Source of the DNA: Melanopsichium pennsylvanicum
Lineage: Eukaryota; Basidiomycota; Ustilaginomycetes; Ustilaginales
Assembly: GCA_900208305.1 (NCBI GenBank)
Contig: OAPG01000001.1
Coordinates: forward strand, 1,426,001 to 1,490,000
Reading direction: 5' to 3'
Length of the DNA: 64,000 nt
Shown: positions 61,975 to 64,000 of the stretch, piece by piece
How the letters are laid out: the number at the start of each line of letters is the position of its first letter
Numbering within the stretch: the first letter of the stretch is position 1
The notes under the pieces: generated by a model
Databases searched by the model: none
What the model was told of the DNA's origin: nothing
The model's input: the letters and a program-made list of their open reading frames with translations, nothing else
Made by a program: the position numbers and the translations under genes

Positions 61975-63438
61975 ATGCTTCCAGCAAAGAAGCTCATCAC
62001 AGCAGCCGTACTGCTATCGTCTTTGACCTCGAGCCTGGCCGCATCATCAAGCAACAACTCGTTCAGCCCAAGCTCAGATCCGGGCATCTATCCCGGCGGG
62101 GACCAAAACCCAATCGACGGCTGGACCACCCTTCCTTCCGTTGTCGGCGCCAGCATCGACAATTCCACTCTCACCGTCGGCGACTCACCCGCCACCCTTG
62201 TCCATTACATCGACGAGTCGTATAATGCATCAAAAATCAAACGTGCAGTGATTCAGATTCACGGAGAGAACAGAGATGCATGGAATCAATGGCTGTACGC
62301 AGATCTCGCTGCAAAGAGAGGAGCTACAGGTGGAAGCTACGATCGAGACGAAGTGGTGGTCATGGCTCCGATGTTCTTCAATACCATAGATGAGGGAGCA
62401 TATGCCTTTGATTCCACACAGAACTCCGCAAATGCGATCACCAGCACGGAGGATACAGCGGTCACTCCCACGGCTAGGCGCCGAAGTGTGGTGCAGACCG
62501 AGGTACCTTTCCAAAGTAAGAGGTTGGAGAGAAGGGGAAAGCACAAGATTCCTTTGCAAAAGGTGTCGACGACGCAAGCCATGATCTGGAAATCTGTCGA
62601 ATGGGGAGATGGCTCTCCCGTATATGAACCAACAGACGCTGCCGGAGTGGGAAGCTTTGATGCCCTCGACGCGGCCGTCAACTTCTTTTTGGACCGTCAG
62701 CGTTTCCCTCACCTCCGCAACGTTGTGGTTGCAGGTTTCTCTCTGGGAGGTCAGCTCACCAATCGTTATGCCACGTTCCGCAACAACACTTCAGAAGACA
62801 AGCGCATCATCTTCTGGATCAGCTCTCCCAACTCCTTCGTCTACTTAACTTCTGAACGTCCGCGATCCATTGGCAGTGCATGCAGCAACAACTACAACGA
62901 CTACAAGTACGGCCTCAACGGAACCCTTCCCCTCTACTACAGCTCCGGCCCATCTTCTTCTCAAATTGACTCTTCCGCCATTATCTCACGCTATTTGAGC
63001 CGAACCATCTTCTACCTCGTCGGCAGGCACGATGAGGCGTCGGGTCTTGATTCTTGCGCGCCCAACGCTCAAGGTTTAGCGCATCTGGATAAGATGTATT
63101 ATTGGACACAGCAGATCATCCCCTCGCTTCCCGGGAGTACAGGAGAGGAAGGCAAGTTGCCAAGTAACAATCTTATCAGATTTGTCGAGGATACGGGTCA
63201 TCAGGATTGGAAGATCATTACTTCTGATCCCGGAGTTGAGACGTTGATGCTCAAACACTGGTATGCAAATGGAACCGATGCACAGGCGCCGACGAGCAAC
63301 GGGGTGAGTGCAGGGGACACGCCGAGTAAAGGGACCATCTCGAAAGTCGGGAAATCGAACGATGGAGTCAGAGCTTCGGTAGGGTTACATGTCACAATTG
63401 CATTGGGAGTTGTTGCTTCTTTGGCTACGGTGTTGTGA
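61975..63438 (+). CDS. Secreted, probably GPI-anchored alpha/beta hydrolase
   Basis: 487 residues from the ATG at 61975, chosen because it begins a clean signal peptide (MLPAKKLITAAVLLSSLTSS, then LAA). An in-frame ATG at 61783 would add 64 residues that include another hydrophobic stretch. The hydrolase fold is shown by VIQIHGENRDAWNQW (oxyanion side), nucleophile elbow VAGFSLGGQ, a possible acid in LVGRHDEASG and the final His in EDTGHQDWK. Several N-glycosylation sites (NNS, NTS, NGT) fit a secreted route. The C-terminus is a Ser/Gly-rich stretch followed by a hydrophobic end (VTIALGVVASLATVL) without a cytoplasmic tail, as in GPI-anchored proteins. Substrate unknown. Residues about 140-200 include an RRRSV basic cluster that might be a Kex2-type processing site. 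Confidence 0.82.
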   Translation: MLPAKKLITAAVLLSSLTSSLAASSSNNSFSPSSDPGIYPGGDQNPIDGWTTLPSVVGASIDNSTLTVGDSPATLVHYIDESYNASKIKRAVIQIHGENRDAWNQWLYADLAAKRGATGGSYDRDEVVVMAPMFFNTIDEGAYAFDSTQNSANAITSTEDTAVTPTARRRSVVQTEVPFQSKRLERRGKHKIPLQKVSTTQAMIWKSVEWGDGSPVYEPTDAAGVGSFDALDAAVNFFLDRQRFPHLRNVVVAGFSLGGQLTNRYATFRNNTSEDKRIIFWISSPNSFVYLTSERPRSIGSACSNNYNDYKYGLNGTLPLYYSSGPSSSQIDSSAIISRYLSRTIFYLVGRHDEASGLDSCAPNAQGLAHLDKMYYWTQQIIPSLPGSTGEEGKLPSNNLIRFVEDTGHQDWKIITSDPGVETLMLKHWYANGTDAQAPTSNGVSAGDTPSKGTISKVGKSNDGVRASVGLHVTIALGVVASLATVL

Positions 63439-64000
63439 GTACGGTTGATAGCTGCGGAGGAGTATGAATGAGTAGGGTTGTGACCCACTCTGGATCCTCC
63501 CAAATATGGTGCAGGCAGGTACCTGTTCCGTCTTACAAATCGAAGCTCGTTGTTCCTTTCACGAGAATGACCGCAGCAAACCTCTTGCATCAACATACAG
63601 TATTCGTGTCTCCTCGCGTTGATCTACACACGCATCTCTTATTATAGACACCTAGATTCATATACGCACTATTCAGACTCCAGCTTTTATCCTTCGTTGG
63701 TCAATCAGCAGACACTATAGAAGATTCCTTTGTTTTTGTCACTCGTTGCTCCCAATTGCATTTCAACATTAGATCATGTTCATTCCTTGCTTTTGACAAA
63801 CATTACTCTGGATGTTGGCAAGTTTTTTGTAACGAAAAGTTTTGTGACTTTCGTTAAAGGATTGGGCGTAACTGATGCAAGAGATGCTCGAAAAAAAAGG
63901 TTTAGATTGAGTGGATTTGGCAGAGATGCAGAAAACACACAGCATACAGCGGACAACAAAAGTCGGATCGAGTGTAAACGCACAAGCTTTGCTCACCCCT
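63439..64000. other. 3' flank at the right edge
   Basis: No gene recognised in the last 560 bases. Open frames on the minus strand near 63769-63996 are short and without features. The next gene may start beyond the window. Confidence 0.4.

Overview
The window looks like nuclear chromosomal DNA of a smut fungus (Ustilaginomycotina, Ustilago/Sporisorium-like). The grounds are intron-poor genes with short introns (86-148 bases, GT..AG, CTGAC/CTTGA-like branch sites), long pyrimidine-rich leaders, basidiomycete-type proteins such as a Ypk/Gad8 kinase beginning MSWKLGKKFKDG, and an Msb2-type mucin sensor. I assigned the group from gene style and protein families; no search was run. Several genes have a non-ATG triplet upstream in frame, and for those I chose the first credible ATG.

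Layout, left to right. 1-4 kb: a truncated WD40-like gene (-), an alpha/beta hydrolase (+) and an MFS monocarboxylate-type transporter (-). 4-5.9 kb: a gene-free block with a CpG-depleted relic next to a CpG-rich inverted-repeat element. 5.9-10.2 kb: Mediator tail subunit Med16 (-). 10.2-16.8 kb: a 3.5-kb upstream region and the Msb2-like signalling mucin (+). 17.5-20.3 kb: divergent SEC11 (signal peptidase, one intron) and a SUMO-like-domain protein. 20.7-25.7 kb: divergent Yap-like bZIP factor with a tandemly repeated C-terminus, and an AGC kinase. 26.3-27.6 kb: tRNA-splicing endonuclease subunit Sen34. 27.6-29.3 kb: a second CpG-poor block, a 62-base tandem duplication and GATA sites. 29.3-32 kb: a five-exon ferric reductase. 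32.5-34.3 kb: phosphoglucomutase (two exons). 36.2-45 kb: a 2913-residue PH-domain/coiled-coil protein. 45.8-47.9 kb: a TALE homeodomain factor. 48-54.7 kb: mostly empty apart from one small cysteine-rich secreted-protein candidate. 54.7-57 kb: Mvp1/SNX8 sorting nexin (three exons). 57.8-60.1 kb: TFIIIB subunit Brf1. 62-63.4 kb: a secreted, probably GPI-anchored alpha/beta hydrolase.

The genes do not form a metabolic cluster. Most are housekeeping (Med16, Brf1, Sec11, Sen34, Pgm, Mvp1, Ypk). The parts most relevant to lifestyle are the Msb2 sensor, the ferric reductase with upstream GATA sites, the secreted hydrolase and the small cysteine-rich protein. I found no convincing new multi-gene system. 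The most unusual items are the inverted-repeat element beside a CpG desert, the repeated CCFGL-type C-terminus of the bZIP protein, the 26-base perfect palindrome upstream of the secreted hydrolase, the giant PH protein and the cysteine-rich secreted candidate.
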